From NCBI RefSeq assembly GCF_001424345.1, contig NZ_LMPF01000020.1, positions 199,883 to 263,882 of the forward strand: a DNA stretch of 64,000 nt, in the 5' to 3' direction. The DNA comes from Burkholderia sp. Leaf177. Its GTDB lineage: Bacteria > Pseudomonadota > Gammaproteobacteria > Burkholderiales > Burkholderiaceae. The translations under genes were made by a program, and so were the position numbers. The notes below the pieces were generated by a model. That model had not been told where the DNA came from and did not search any database. It saw nothing but the letters and a program-made list of their open reading frames with translations. This document shows positions 25,556 to 34,815 of this stretch, in pieces; position 1 is the stretch's first letter; each line of letters begins with the position of its first letter.

Positions 25556-26175
25556 TTTCTCGCGACCGCCGCCGCCTTCTGCGCTTCAGCTTTATCGATC
25601 GATACCGCGCGCTCGTACGCCTCACGAGACGTAGCACGCGCGACATACTCGGAAAGCACGCCGCCCGGCTCGATCAGTTTCGCCATGTAGGCAATCTGCA
25701 GCGTGCTCGCGACGAGGATATCGGCGGCTGTAAAACGCTCGCCAAGCAACCACGGTCCGTGCGCAAGCGCTGATTCGATCGCTTTCTCCACGCGACCCAG
25801 ATCGCCCCATCCGAAACTCACGCTGTTGCCCGGCGCGCCGATCATCTTTTCGGCCATCGCCGGTTCGAGGCACGCGCCAGTAAAGAACATCCATTGGAGG
25901 AAGCGGCCACGCAAAGGGTCGTCGGACGGAATTCCGAGATTGGCTTGGCGGTATTTATCGGCGAGATAAAGCAGAACCGCGCCCGACTCGGCAACGCAAA
26001 TGCCGTCGTCGTCCAGTGCCGGCAACTTCGACATGGGATTCACCGCGCAAAACGCAGGCTCGTTCTGTTCGCCTGCCCGGATGTTCACATACGCAAATTC
26101 GTACGGCACGCCCAGTTCCTCGAGCATCCACAACGCGCGAAATGCGCGTGTCTTCGGCCAGTAATAGAGCTTCAT
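25552..26175 (-). CDS. Glutathione S-transferase
   Basis: A 207-residue two-domain GST. The thioredoxin-like N-domain shows MKLYYWPKTRAFRALWMLEEL and the glutathione contact NPMSKLPALDDDGICVAESGAVLLYLAD, in which the cis-proline and the Glu-Ser pair are seen. The helical C-domain has GPWLLGERFTAADILVAS, the N-capping box. Such enzymes conjugate or reduce electrophiles with glutathione. It is convergent with, and overlaps by four bases, the small gene ending at 25555. Confidence 0.93.
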   Translation of the reverse strand: MKLYYWPKTRAFRALWMLEELGVPYEFAYVNIRAGEQNEPAFCAVNPMSKLPALDDDGICVAESGAVLLYLADKYRQANLGIPSDDPLRGRFLQWMFFTGACLEPAMAEKMIGAPGNSVSFGWGDLGRVEKAIESALAHGPWLLGERFTAADILVASTLQIAYMAKLIEPGGVLSEYVARATSREAYERAVSIDKAEAQKAAAVARN

Positions 26176-26431
26176 GTGCAGTTCGTTCCTGTCAGTGGCA
26201 CTGCGCGCTTCCGCAGCGAGAGCATTGAGATTACCCGCTCCCGATCAGTTTGCCGTGCGGGTTAACCACACGTTAGCCATTCGGCCGGCTATTTCCACTC
26301 AATCAAGACGTTTAAGATTGTTTTCATTGCGCGGTAAATCGTATGGGCGCGAGAAACGCAAAAAACCTCCGCTTATGTCGAGGAAGAATGACGACATCCT
26401 CTCAATCCAACGATAAAACGCCGGAGACTTC

Positions 26432-29400
26432 ATGAACGCGCGTGTCCCTTTTGCAGATCGTCCGCCGCTTTCAGCCTATCAACTCACCGATAACCTCAAT
26501 GCAACGCAAGGCCGGATTTTCCTCACCGGCACGCAAGCGCTGGTTCGCCTCGTCCTGATGCAACGGCAACTTGACCGCGCGGCAGAAATGAATACCGCCG
26601 GTTTTGTCAGCGGGTATCGCGGATCGCCGCTCGGCATGGTCGATCAACAATTGTGGAAGGCAAAGAAACTGCTGGCTTCGCACGACGTCCGTTTTCTCCC
26701 CGCAATCAACGAGGAACTCGGCGGCACGGCGGTTCTGGGCACGCAGCGCGTGGAATCAGATCCTGAGCGCACGGTCGATGGCGTCTTTGCAATGTGGTAC
26801 GGCAAAGGTCCGGGCGTGGACCGCGCTGGCGACGCGCTCAAGCACGGCAACGCGTATGGTTCGTCGCCGCATGGTGGCGTGCTTGTTGTCGCGGGCGACG
26901 ACCACGGTTGTGTGTCGTCATCCATGCCGCATCAGTCCGACCAGGCGATGATCGGCTGGCACATGCCAGTGGTGAATCCATCGAATATCGCGGATATGCT
27001 CGAGTTCGGACTGTACGGCTGGGCGTTGTCGCGATTCTCGGGCGCGTGGGTGGGATTCAAGGCGATCTCGGAGACCGTGGAATCTGGATCGACCGTTGAC
27101 CTCGACGCGCTGCAAACCGTGTTTCCAGCGCCTGAAGGTTTCATCGCGCCCGAAGGCGGTTTGCATAATCGCTGGCCCGATCTGCCGAGCCTCACCATTG
27201 AATCGCGTCTCGCCGCGAAGCTCGACGCGGTGCGTTATTTCTCGCGCGTCAATTCCATCGATAAATGGATCGCACCGAGTCAGCACGCGAACGTTGGCAT
27301 CGTGACGTGCGGCAAGGCGCATCTGGATCTGATGGAAACCTTGCGCCGGCTGGACCTGACAGTCGACGACCTCGATGCCGCCGGCGTGCGCATCTATAAA
27401 GTGGGTTTATCGTTTCCGCTCGAAACCACGCGGCTCGACACCTTCGTTGAAGGCTTGTCCGAAGTCCTCGTGATTGAAGAAAAGGGCCCGGTGATCGAGC
27501 AGCAGATCAAGGACCATTTGTATAACCGGACGCAAGGCGCGCGGCCGATCGTGATTGGCAAGAATGCGCAGGATGGCGCCATGCTGTTGAGCGCGCTTGG
27601 CGAACTGCGTCCGTCGCGCGTCCTTCCCGTGTTCGCGGACTGGCTCGCGCGACACAAACCGGTGCTCGACCGGCGCGAGAAAGTCGTGGATCTCGTTGCG
27701 CCGAAAATCCTGTCGAACGCCGCCGATGCCGTCAAACGCACGCCGTATTTCTGCTCGGGCTGTCCGCACAATACATCGACCAAAGTCCCCGATGGATCGA
27801 TAGCGCAGGCCGGAATTGGATGCCATTTCATGGCGTCGTGGATGGAACGCGACACCACCGGGCTGATTCAGATGGGCGGCGAAGGCGTGGATTGGGCGTC
27901 GCATTCCATGTTCACGAAAACGCCGCACGTTTTCCAGAATCTCGGCGACGGCACGTACTTTCATTCGGGCATTCTGGCAATCCGCCAGGCGGTCGCGGCG
28001 AAGGCCAACATTACGTACAAGATCCTGTACAACGACGCCGTCGCGATGACCGGCGGCCAGCCGGTGGACGGCAGCATCTCCGTGCCGCAAATCGCGCGAC
28101 AAGTGGAGGCGGAAGGCATTGCAACATTGGTCGTGGTCAGCGACGAACCCGAAAAATACGACGGCCATCACGACCAATTTCCGAAAGGCACGACGTTCCA
28201 CCACAGAAGCGAACTCGACGACGTTCAACGACGTTTGCGGGACATCCTGGGCGTCACCGTCCTGATCTACGATCAAACCTGCGCTGCGGAAAAACGTCGT
28301 CGGCGGAAGAAAGGCGAATTCCCCGATCCCGACAAGCGTCTGTTCATCAACGAAGCCGTGTGCGAAGGCTGCGGCGATTGTGGTGTGCAGAGCAATTGTT
28401 TATCGGTTGAACCGGTGGAGACGGAGCTTGGGCGCAAACGGCGTATCGACCAGTCGTCGTGCAACAAGGACTACTCGTGCGTAAACGGTTTCTGCCCGAG
28501 CTTCGTCACGCTCGAAGGCGCGAAACTCAAGAAGGCGGCGGGCAACGGCTTCGATCCCGAAGCACTCGCCGCGCGCGTGGACGCATTGCAGGAACCCGCG
28601 CTCAACCTCGATAACGCGCCCTACGACATCCTCATTACCGGTGTTGGCGGCACAGGCGTGGTCACGGTCGGCGCGCTCATCAGCATGGCGGCGCACCTTG
28701 AAGGCAAGAGCGCGTCCGTGCTCGATTTCATGGGTTTTGCGCAAAAAGGCGGCGCGGTGCTCTCGTTCGTGCGCTTTGCCGCGACCGATGCCTTGCTGAA
28801 TCAGGTTCGCATCGATACCCAACAGGCCGATGTGCTGCTCGCGTGCGACATGGTCGTGGGCGCCAGCGCCGATGCTCTGCAAACCGTCCGGCATGGCCGC
28901 ACGCGCATTGTCGTGAACACGCACGCAATCCCGAACGCGACCTTCGTGCAGAACCCGGACGCGAATCTCCACGCTGGATCGCTGCTCGAAAAAATGCAGC
29001 ACGCGGCGGGCGCGGAACGCATGAACACGTGCGACGCGCAGGCGCTAGCCACGCGTTTCCTGGGCGATACCATCGGCGCGAATATCCTGATGCTGGGTTA
29101 CGCGTGGCAACTCGGGCTCGTGCCCGTGTCGCACGCGGCGTTGATGCGGGCTATCGAGTTGAACAATGTCGCGGTGGCGATGAACAAACTCGCGTTTGCT
29201 ATCGGCCGATTGGCTGCAGCAGATATGCATGCGCTGGAATCCCTTCGCAAGACTTCCGTCGCGCCGCGAATCGAGATGAACGCGATGCCGCTTAACGCGT
29301 TGATCGCCGATCGTGAAGCACGGCTGTTGGCATACGGCGGATCGAAATACGTGACGCGATACCGCTCGCTGGTATCGGCCGCTGCTTCATCGGGGAACGA

Positions 29401-30001
29401 TGTCGTTACGCGGGCGGTCGCTACGACGTTTTATCGGCTGCTTGCGGTGAAAGACGAATACGAAGTCGCGCGGCTTCACACGGATCCGGCGTTTCGCGCG
29501 GCGTTGGAAGCGCAATTCGAGGGAACCGCGGGCCAGGACTTTGCGGTGAAGTTCAACATGGCGCCGCCGCTTTTATCGAAGGCCAAGAACGGCGGCGCGC
29601 CGCGCAAGATGACATTCGGACAATGGTTATGGCCGGTGCTCGGCGCGATGTCGAAGGTGCGCGGATTGCGCGGCACGTTGATCGATCCGTTCGGTCGGTC
29701 GCTGGAACGAAAGATGGAGCGCGAGCTTCCCGGCGACTACGAACTCACCATTCAACGCGCGCTCGAAGTGTTGACGCAGGACAACGCAAAGGACGTTGAA
29801 ACGCTCGCGCTGCTGCACGAACGCATTCGCGGATATGGACACGTAAAGCTCGCGAATTTGTCGATGGTGAAGCGCCGTGAACGGGACTTGGGCGCAAAAC
29901 TGGGCATAGCGGTTGAGACGGGCCGCCACGTGAAAGCATCGCTGGATGAATTAAAAGGCGTCGGCGCGTTGCGGGGAATCCCGGTGGTCGTAGCGAAGTG
30001 A
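26432..30001 (+). CDS. Indolepyruvate ferredoxin oxidoreductase family, fused subunits
   Basis: A 1189-residue thiamine-diphosphate enzyme that oxidatively decarboxylates aryl or branched 2-oxoacids to acyl-CoA. The order of parts is: N-terminal pyrimidine domain; TPP-binding domain with YFCSGCPHNTSTKVPDG and IQMGGEGVDWASHSMF (about 435-490); a ferredoxin-like cysteine cluster CEGCGDCGVQSNC and SSCNKDYSCVNGFCPSF (about 643-690); and the gamma domain with ILITGVGGTGVVTVGAL (about 733-750). In many Proteobacteria the subunits are fused in this way. GGAGA precedes the ATG. It probably acts in aromatic or branched amino acid catabolism. Confidence 0.93.
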   Translation: MNARVPFADRPPLSAYQLTDNLNATQGRIFLTGTQALVRLVLMQRQLDRAAEMNTAGFVSGYRGSPLGMVDQQLWKAKKLLASHDVRFLPAINEELGGTAVLGTQRVESDPERTVDGVFAMWYGKGPGVDRAGDALKHGNAYGSSPHGGVLVVAGDDHGCVSSSMPHQSDQAMIGWHMPVVNPSNIADMLEFGLYGWALSRFSGAWVGFKAISETVESGSTVDLDALQTVFPAPEGFIAPEGGLHNRWPDLPSLTIESRLAAKLDAVRYFSRVNSIDKWIAPSQHANVGIVTCGKAHLDLMETLRRLDLTVDDLDAAGVRIYKVGLSFPLETTRLDTFVEGLSEVLVIEEKGPVIEQQIKDHLYNRTQGARPIVIGKNAQDGAMLLSALGELRPSRVLPVFADWLARHKPVLDRREKVVDLVAPKILSNAADAVKRTPYFCSGCPHNTSTKVPDGSIAQAGIGCHFMASWMERDTTGLIQMGGEGVDWASHSMFTKTPHVFQNLGDGTYFHSGILAIRQAVAAKANITYKILYNDAVAMTGGQPVDGSISVPQIARQVEAEGIATLVVVSDEPEKYDGHHDQFPKGTTFHHRSELDDVQRRLRDILGVTVLIYDQTCAAEKRRRRKKGEFPDPDKRLFINEAVCEGCGDCGVQSNCLSVEPVETELGRKRRIDQSSCNKDYSCVNGFCPSFVTLEGAKLKKAAGNGFDPEALAARVDALQEPALNLDNAPYDILITGVGGTGVVTVGALISMAAHLEGKSASVLDFMGFAQKGGAVLSFVRFAATDALLNQVRIDTQQADVLLACDMVVGASADALQTVRHGRTRIVVNTHAIPNATFVQNPDANLHAGSLLEKMQHAAGAERMNTCDAQALATRFLGDTIGANILMLGYAWQLGLVPVSHAALMRAIELNNVAVAMNKLAFAIGRLAAADMHALESLRKTSVAPRIEMNAMPLNALIADREARLLAYGGSKYVTRYRSLVSAAASSGNDVVTRAVATTFYRLLAVKDEYEVARLHTDPAFRAALEAQFEGTAGQDFAVKFNMAPPLLSKAKNGGAPRKMTFGQWLWPVLGAMSKVRGLRGTLIDPFGRSLERKMERELPGDYELTIQRALEVLTQDNAKDVETLALLHERIRGYGHVKLANLSMVKRRERDLGAKLGIAVETGRHVKASLDELKGVGALRGIPVVVAK

Positions 30002-30042
30002 GATTGGCGCGAGCTGATTCGCTTGAATCAGCTCGCCGATAA

Positions 30043-31362
30043 TTATTCTTCCTCTTCCGCTTCCCAATCGATGTCGCCGCAAAGCACGACGCGCTGCCCG
30101 CCCATGCGCGTCTCCACAGACAACGTCACGCAAGGAAGCGCCTCGTTGATCGATAAATAAGGCTTCGTCACATGCACGCGATCCGGTGCGCCGAGCGCGT
30201 CCCTGAAATACGGCCGCCTCAGCCAGTTCGCGCCCTGAGCATCGATCAATGGCAACAACCGCGCTTCATGCGCGGCCCGATCAGCGCGAAGCACCACGTT
30301 GCGGCCAGCTTGCCGGCCGTTGGCATCGAGGAGAAAACATCGCGCGGCGTTGTCGAGCGCGAGGAAATTCCAGCACACTTCTTCCAGCGGCTCACCAGCC
30401 GCCAGACGCTCGGCCGCGCGTTCGAACGCGCGCACATATGGCTGCAGGCGCATTGCCACGCGCCGCTCTTTCGCCTCCGTCCGCAAGCGAAAACGCTCGG
30501 TCAAATCGCTCATCAACGTGTGCGCCTGGGGTGCATCGGCGAGACCTGGATTCGGGCGCCCGAAAAAAAATCCCTGCACGAAATCCGCGCCGCTCGCGAG
30601 CGCCAGCTGCGCCTCATGTTCGGTTTCCACCCCTTCGATCAACACCAGTTTGCCCGCCTCATGCAGCAGCGAAACCACGCCGCACAAGATGGCCTCCATG
30701 TTCCGCCGATGCTTTACCTGACTCATCCCGTGCAAGGTATGCGCCGATTGCGCCGCGTGCGACAACATCACCCGATCCAGCTTGACGATATCCGGATCCA
30801 GCTGCCAGATCCGTTCGATATTCGAGTGCCCCGCGCCGAAGTCATCGAGCGCGATCAGAAATCCGTGCTCACGAAAATGCTGCACGGCTTCAGCGAGCTT
30901 CTCGATGTCGTCGGCCCGGTCTTCGAGCACTTCCAGCACAACCCGGCGCGGCTCGATGTTCAGGCGCTTGAGATTCGCCAGCAACGCGGCCATGTGATAC
31001 GGCTCGGTCAACGCGCCAGGATGCACGTTCAGGAACAGCCACTCGTTCTGCGCGCCGAGCACGTTGAAATTTTCGAGATGCAGCGCCTGCGACAAGCGGT
31101 CGAGCTGCATTGCCTCACCAATGCGCGCGGCTTGGCCGAACACATCGACCGGCGACACGGCGCGATCGAGCGCATCGTGCGCGCGCAACAAACCTTCATA
31201 GCCGACCGCCCGCATGTGCGAGAGGCTGAACACCGGCTGGAATACGCTCGATAGCGTCCAGTTGCCATGCTCGACCGAATATCGATCGAACCCCGATGTC
31301 ACGCTCAGTTCGAAATTTCGCGGCGAGATCGGCTTGATCTTCTCCGGATTCGCTATTGCCAT
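30043..31362 (-). CDS. EAL-domain protein, probable c-di-GMP phosphodiesterase
   Basis: A 439-residue protein with an EAL domain in the first 260 residues. The catalytic set looks intact: Glu in YEGLLRA (EGL replaces EAL), Asn in FLNVHPG, Glu in VLEVLED, the double Asp in ALDDFGAGHSN, Lys in VKLDRVM, Glu in IEGVETEHE and Gln in VQGFFFG. A linker and a C-terminal sensor-like domain of about 150 residues (RRVAMRLQPYVRAFERAAERL onward) follow and have no motif I recognise. The start at 31362 has GGGGA eight bases upstream. It should lower c-di-GMP, with the C-terminal domain as a signal input. Confidence 0.9.
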   Translation of the reverse strand: MAIANPEKIKPISPRNFELSVTSGFDRYSVEHGNWTLSSVFQPVFSLSHMRAVGYEGLLRAHDALDRAVSPVDVFGQAARIGEAMQLDRLSQALHLENFNVLGAQNEWLFLNVHPGALTEPYHMAALLANLKRLNIEPRRVVLEVLEDRADDIEKLAEAVQHFREHGFLIALDDFGAGHSNIERIWQLDPDIVKLDRVMLSHAAQSAHTLHGMSQVKHRRNMEAILCGVVSLLHEAGKLVLIEGVETEHEAQLALASGADFVQGFFFGRPNPGLADAPQAHTLMSDLTERFRLRTEAKERRVAMRLQPYVRAFERAAERLAAGEPLEEVCWNFLALDNAARCFLLDANGRQAGRNVVLRADRAAHEARLLPLIDAQGANWLRRPYFRDALGAPDRVHVTKPYLSINEALPCVTLSVETRMGGQRVVLCGDIDWEAEEEE

Positions 31363-31753
31363 CTTGTCATCCCCGGACGAATGCACGGCTGCGTTTGTCC
31401 GTCGTGCATGTCATCCTCGTTTATTTCCGCAATCGATTGCGTTGGTTGTCGCGCCGCCCGCGCACTGGATTCTGGTTCCATGCTGCCCCTCGATTATCTT
31501 AAGCGGGTAATCTGCGTGTCCCGTCGCTACCGATAAAGCAAGCTCCGTGCTCACGTGTACTCGCGGGATTACCGATCTTTCAGCGCCATGTGCACCGAGG
31601 CGTGACGCCTCTTTCACGGGACAGCGCGCGAGGCGCACCATTGCAGTGCGTTGCCGGGTTCGGACTGGCTCGCCTGTCCAAGCTAAACTTTGGTCCTTGC
31701 TATCACACGGGCGCGCTGGGTTTAGTATCCGCGCGCTTACGCGTTAAGAAAAT

Positions 31754-33433
31754 ATGGATATCGTTTTCACCGTACTCATCCTGATGCTGGCTGTCGCGCT
31801 GTCCGGGTTCCTCACGAGCGCGCTGGCGAGCAAATTGCCGTTCACGCTGCCACTGCCGCTGATCCAGATTGCGATTGGCGCGTGCCTCGCGTGGCCGGGA
31901 CTCGGCCTGCATGTCACGTTCGATCCCGAGCTTTTCATGATGCTTTTCATCCCGCCGCTGCTTTTCGCCGATGGATGGCGCATCCCCAAGCGCGAATTTT
32001 TCATGCAGCGCCGCGCAATCCTTCTCCTCGCGCTCGGCCTTGTGTTCATGACGGTGGGCGCACTCGGCTGGTTTCTGCACGTGATGATCCCCGTGATGCC
32101 CTTGCCCGTTGCGTTCGCGCTCGCGGCGGTGTTGTCGCCAACGGACGCCGTTGCGTTGAGCGGCATTGCGGGCAAAGGACGCATTCCGGCGAACCTCATG
32201 CACATCCTCGAAGGCGAGGCGTTGATGAACGACGCCTCCGGCCTCGTCGCGCTGAAGTTTGCGATCGCGGCGGCGCTGACGGGCGTGTTCTCGTTGCGCG
32301 CGGCATCGATAAGTTTCGTCGTGATCGCCGTGGGCGGCCTCGTGATCGGCGCGGTAATCAGCTGGCTCGTCACGACCATCCCGCGGCGCATCGTGAAAAT
32401 GTCAGACGACGATGACCCCGCCGCCGGCGTCGTGCTTACGTTGCTGATCCCGTTCGCCGCGTATCTGATCGCCGAAAAACTCGGCTGCTCGGGCATTCTC
32501 TCGGCTGTATCCGCCGGCATGATGATGAACTTCCAGAGCCTGCGCGAGATCATCCCGACGGCCGCGCGGATCCGCATGACCAGCACCTGGACGATGATCG
32601 AATTCGTATTCAACGGCATGGTGTTCATACTGCTCGGGCTGCAGTTTCCGCACATCATTGGACGCGCGTTGATCGAGGCGCATCACGATGGTTTCTACCA
32701 AGTCGGCTTGCTGCTTGGATATGTAGCCGCGGTCGTCATCGCGCTGTATGGCTTGCGCTTCGCTTGGGTGTGGGTGCTGCGCTGGGTCGCGAGCCGCGGC
32801 GCGGCGAAGCACGGTGTATCGAACGCGGTGCCCGGCGTGCGCACGGTCGCCATGACGACTATTGGCGGTGTGCGAGGTGCGGTCACGCTCGCGGGCGTAT
32901 TGTCGTTGCCCGAGTTTTTGCCTGACGGCGCCGCACTTCCGGGACGCGATCTCGCCATCTTCATTGCATCGGGGACAATCCTGATGTCGCTTTTGATCGG
33001 CGTAATCGGGTTGCCTATATTGCTGAGCGGATTAAAGCGTCGCGGCGATCCGCATGTCGCCGAAGAACGCATTGCGCGCCGCCACGCGGCCCAAGCGGCG
33101 ATCCGCGCAATCGATGCTGCGCAAGAGAATCTCACTGGCCAGATGGATGAAACCGGCGCAGCGTTTTGCGCTGATTCCACTGCGCGCGTGATGAGTTTGT
33201 ACAGGCGCCGTCTGGAAGGACTCGGCGATGAAGAAGAGTCGCGTCGCGCTGCACGACAAAGCGAGATGGTGGAAACAAAGCTGAAGATGGCCGCGCTTCG
33301 GGCGGAACGAGCGGAGCTTCTGAAGCTGCGCACGCGCCAAGCCATCAACGATGAAACCTTGAACAAGTTGATGCGCGAAATCGATTTATCCGAGACAGCG
33401 ATAGTGAGCCGCAAGAAAGGTGCGGGCGCTTGA
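31754..33433 (+). CDS. CPA1-family Na+/H+ antiporter
   Basis: A 559-residue inner-membrane protein with about twelve hydrophobic segments and a long cytoplasmic tail. The ion-path motifs of the CPA1/NhaP group are seen: AAVLSPTDAVALSGIAGKG and EGEALMNDASGLVALKFA, the latter holding the conserved Asn-Asp. TTIGGVRGAVTLAGVLSLP lies near the end of the membrane part. The tail (EERIARRHAAQAAIRAI onward) is charged and helical. It exchanges Na+ or K+ for protons. Confidence 0.93.
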   Translation: MDIVFTVLILMLAVALSGFLTSALASKLPFTLPLPLIQIAIGACLAWPGLGLHVTFDPELFMMLFIPPLLFADGWRIPKREFFMQRRAILLLALGLVFMTVGALGWFLHVMIPVMPLPVAFALAAVLSPTDAVALSGIAGKGRIPANLMHILEGEALMNDASGLVALKFAIAAALTGVFSLRAASISFVVIAVGGLVIGAVISWLVTTIPRRIVKMSDDDDPAAGVVLTLLIPFAAYLIAEKLGCSGILSAVSAGMMMNFQSLREIIPTAARIRMTSTWTMIEFVFNGMVFILLGLQFPHIIGRALIEAHHDGFYQVGLLLGYVAAVVIALYGLRFAWVWVLRWVASRGAAKHGVSNAVPGVRTVAMTTIGGVRGAVTLAGVLSLPEFLPDGAALPGRDLAIFIASGTILMSLLIGVIGLPILLSGLKRRGDPHVAEERIARRHAAQAAIRAIDAAQENLTGQMDETGAAFCADSTARVMSLYRRRLEGLGDEEESRRAARQSEMVETKLKMAALRAERAELLKLRTRQAINDETLNKLMREIDLSETAIVSRKKGAGA

Positions 33434-33674
33434 ATCAAGCGCTGTTTCGCTTATCGATTGAATCCGGATCAACGAATAACCTAACGATCAGTTTAAGAGT
33501 TTTCGTATTTTTCAACGTTGATAGCCGCGCCATACTTCGTCTCATGCGTGCTCCACGAAGCGCATGATGTCGTTGTAACTCTCCGATCTTTCCGCTCGCT
33601 GCCTTTGGCACCGGGCGATTTATTTTAAGCGCACGGGTCGTGCGGATTTAGCCGAGCGACGCAGGATTACACGA

Positions 33675-33869
33675 TCAGCGGGGCAACTTCCTGGCGCTAC
33701 CGCCAGTGCGCAGCAGAAGCTCCAATGTCGCCTCCAAGCGGATCACACGCTCCGTTAATCCCTCGACCTTCGCTTGTTGCGCCTTGACGCTGCCGTTCAA
33801 AGACATCATGTTGTCGCTCATCTTGATGACGGTCGTGAGCGCGTCCCACAACTTTTCCGTCACGCCCAT
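33675..33869 (-). CDS. Small coiled-coil protein, second gene of a two-gene module
   Basis: A 64-residue protein (MGVTEKLWDALTTVIKMSDN) whose middle is a heptad-like helix (AQQAKVEGLTERVIRLEATL) and whose tail is basic. Its ATG at 33869 shares a base with the stop of the upstream small gene (TGATG), so the two are translated together. It has no enzyme motif. The pair may encode a DNA-binding protein and a partner, but I do not recognise a family. Confidence 0.55.
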   Translation of the reverse strand: MGVTEKLWDALTTVIKMSDNMMSLNGSVKAQQAKVEGLTERVIRLEATLELLLRTGGSARKLPR

Positions 33870-34144
33870 CACGTGTTCCCTGCGGTCATTGCGGCAATAC
33901 GCTTATTCGACTCCTGTATGAACGACAACGTATCAACGAGGGATTCGCTGGCTTGCTTCGCCGAAGCATTCGCACGGTCGATCAACGCAAGCAGATCGCG
34001 TTCGTCATCTGACGGTGCAAAGCCTTGTGCCGCTTGACGCATGAGTTCGCCCGGATTCAATCCAAGCCGCCTTGCGGTGCGCGCGATAGCGCGTTTTTGA
34101 CTCACGGTTACCTGCACGATAATCCGTCCGCTTGTTGATGCCAT
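33869..34144 (-). CDS. Small ribbon-helix-helix-like protein, first gene of a two-gene module
   Basis: A 91-residue protein. It begins with a short beta strand (GRIIVQVTVSQ) followed by two helices (KRAIARTARRLGLNPGELMRQAAQG), the pattern of a ribbon-helix-helix DNA-binding protein. A longer helix (LIDRANASAKQASESL) may serve in dimerisation. GGAGG directly before ATG 34144 is a strong ribosome site and decides the start. It is followed without a gap by the coiled-coil gene and lies beside tRNA-Ala. It might be a plasmid- or phage-derived partition-like or antitoxin-like pair; this is inference only. Confidence 0.55.
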   Translation of the reverse strand: MASTSGRIIVQVTVSQKRAIARTARRLGLNPGELMRQAAQGFAPSDDERDLLALIDRANASAKQASESLVDTLSFIQESNKRIAAMTAGNT

Positions 34145-34270
34145 TTCGCCTCCAAAGCGTGTTTCCCTTAGATAGAAACATAGCATTGCGCCAAAGCTCG
34201 GAGTCAAGCGAAGAATCGCTGAGTTGAGTCAAGAAGCGTCGCAGATGGGCGATAACTTCGAGCGCGGAAA

Positions 34271-34300
34271 CGACAAAACCGGCCGAAGCCGGTTTTGTCG
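34271..34300 (-). terminator. Intrinsic terminator after tRNA-Ala
   Basis: A perfect 12-bp stem CGACAAAACCGG/CCGGTTTTGTCG, directly downstream of the tRNA on the minus strand, with a T-rich arm. Confidence 0.8.
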
Positions 34301-34308
34301 TTGAATCT

Positions 34309-34384
<76 letters not shown>

Positions 34385-34452
34385 ATCTTGAAAATGATTC
34401 TAGCACAGCCTATCGACCGTCTGACAAGCGTCCGCTGCATGGAAACCACCCA

Positions 34453-34815
34453 TCACTTCGCCGGCGATCCAGCCAGAATCCAGGCAACAACCTTCTTTAT
34501 ATCGCCTGAATCCATTGAACGATGCGACGGCATCGGCAACATACCCCATACGCCGCTACCGCCATCCCTCACCTTCCCTTCAAGCCGCGCGGGCGCCTTC
34601 GCGTCGCCCTTGTACTTCTCGGCGATTTGCTGAAACGACGGCCCCACCAGCTTTCGATCCACCGCGTGACATCCCATGCACGCGTTCTTGCGCGCGATGT
34701 TCATGGCATCGGCGGGAGAAACAGCGGACGTTGGTGCGTCGGCCGCGAAAACGTTTTGCCCCGCCACGACCAGACCGGTCGCGGCGACCACGCTACTCAA
34801 AAACAACCGCTTCAC
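34453..34815 (-). CDS. Exported c-type cytochrome
   Basis: A 120-residue class I cytochrome c of the c551 kind. The signal peptide runs to about VFA/AD (24/25). The haem attachment motif is Cys46-Met-Gly-Cys49-His50 in NACMGCHAVD, and the axial methionine is Met95 in WGMLPMPSH. After cleavage about 95 residues remain, the usual size. It would carry electrons in the periplasm. Its start overlaps the stop of the BON lipoprotein gene (ATGA), so it is the downstream member of that operon. Confidence 0.92.
   Translation of the reverse strand: MKRLFLSSVVAATGLVVAGQNVFAADAPTSAVSPADAMNIARKNACMGCHAVDRKLVGPSFQQIAEKYKGDAKAPARLEGKVRDGGSGVWGMLPMPSHRSMDSGDIKKVVAWILAGSPAK

Noticed and set aside
30172-31254. 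Plus-strand open frame opposite the EAL gene
   Set aside because: His/Gln/Arg-rich and without domain; the EAL frame has all catalytic motifs.
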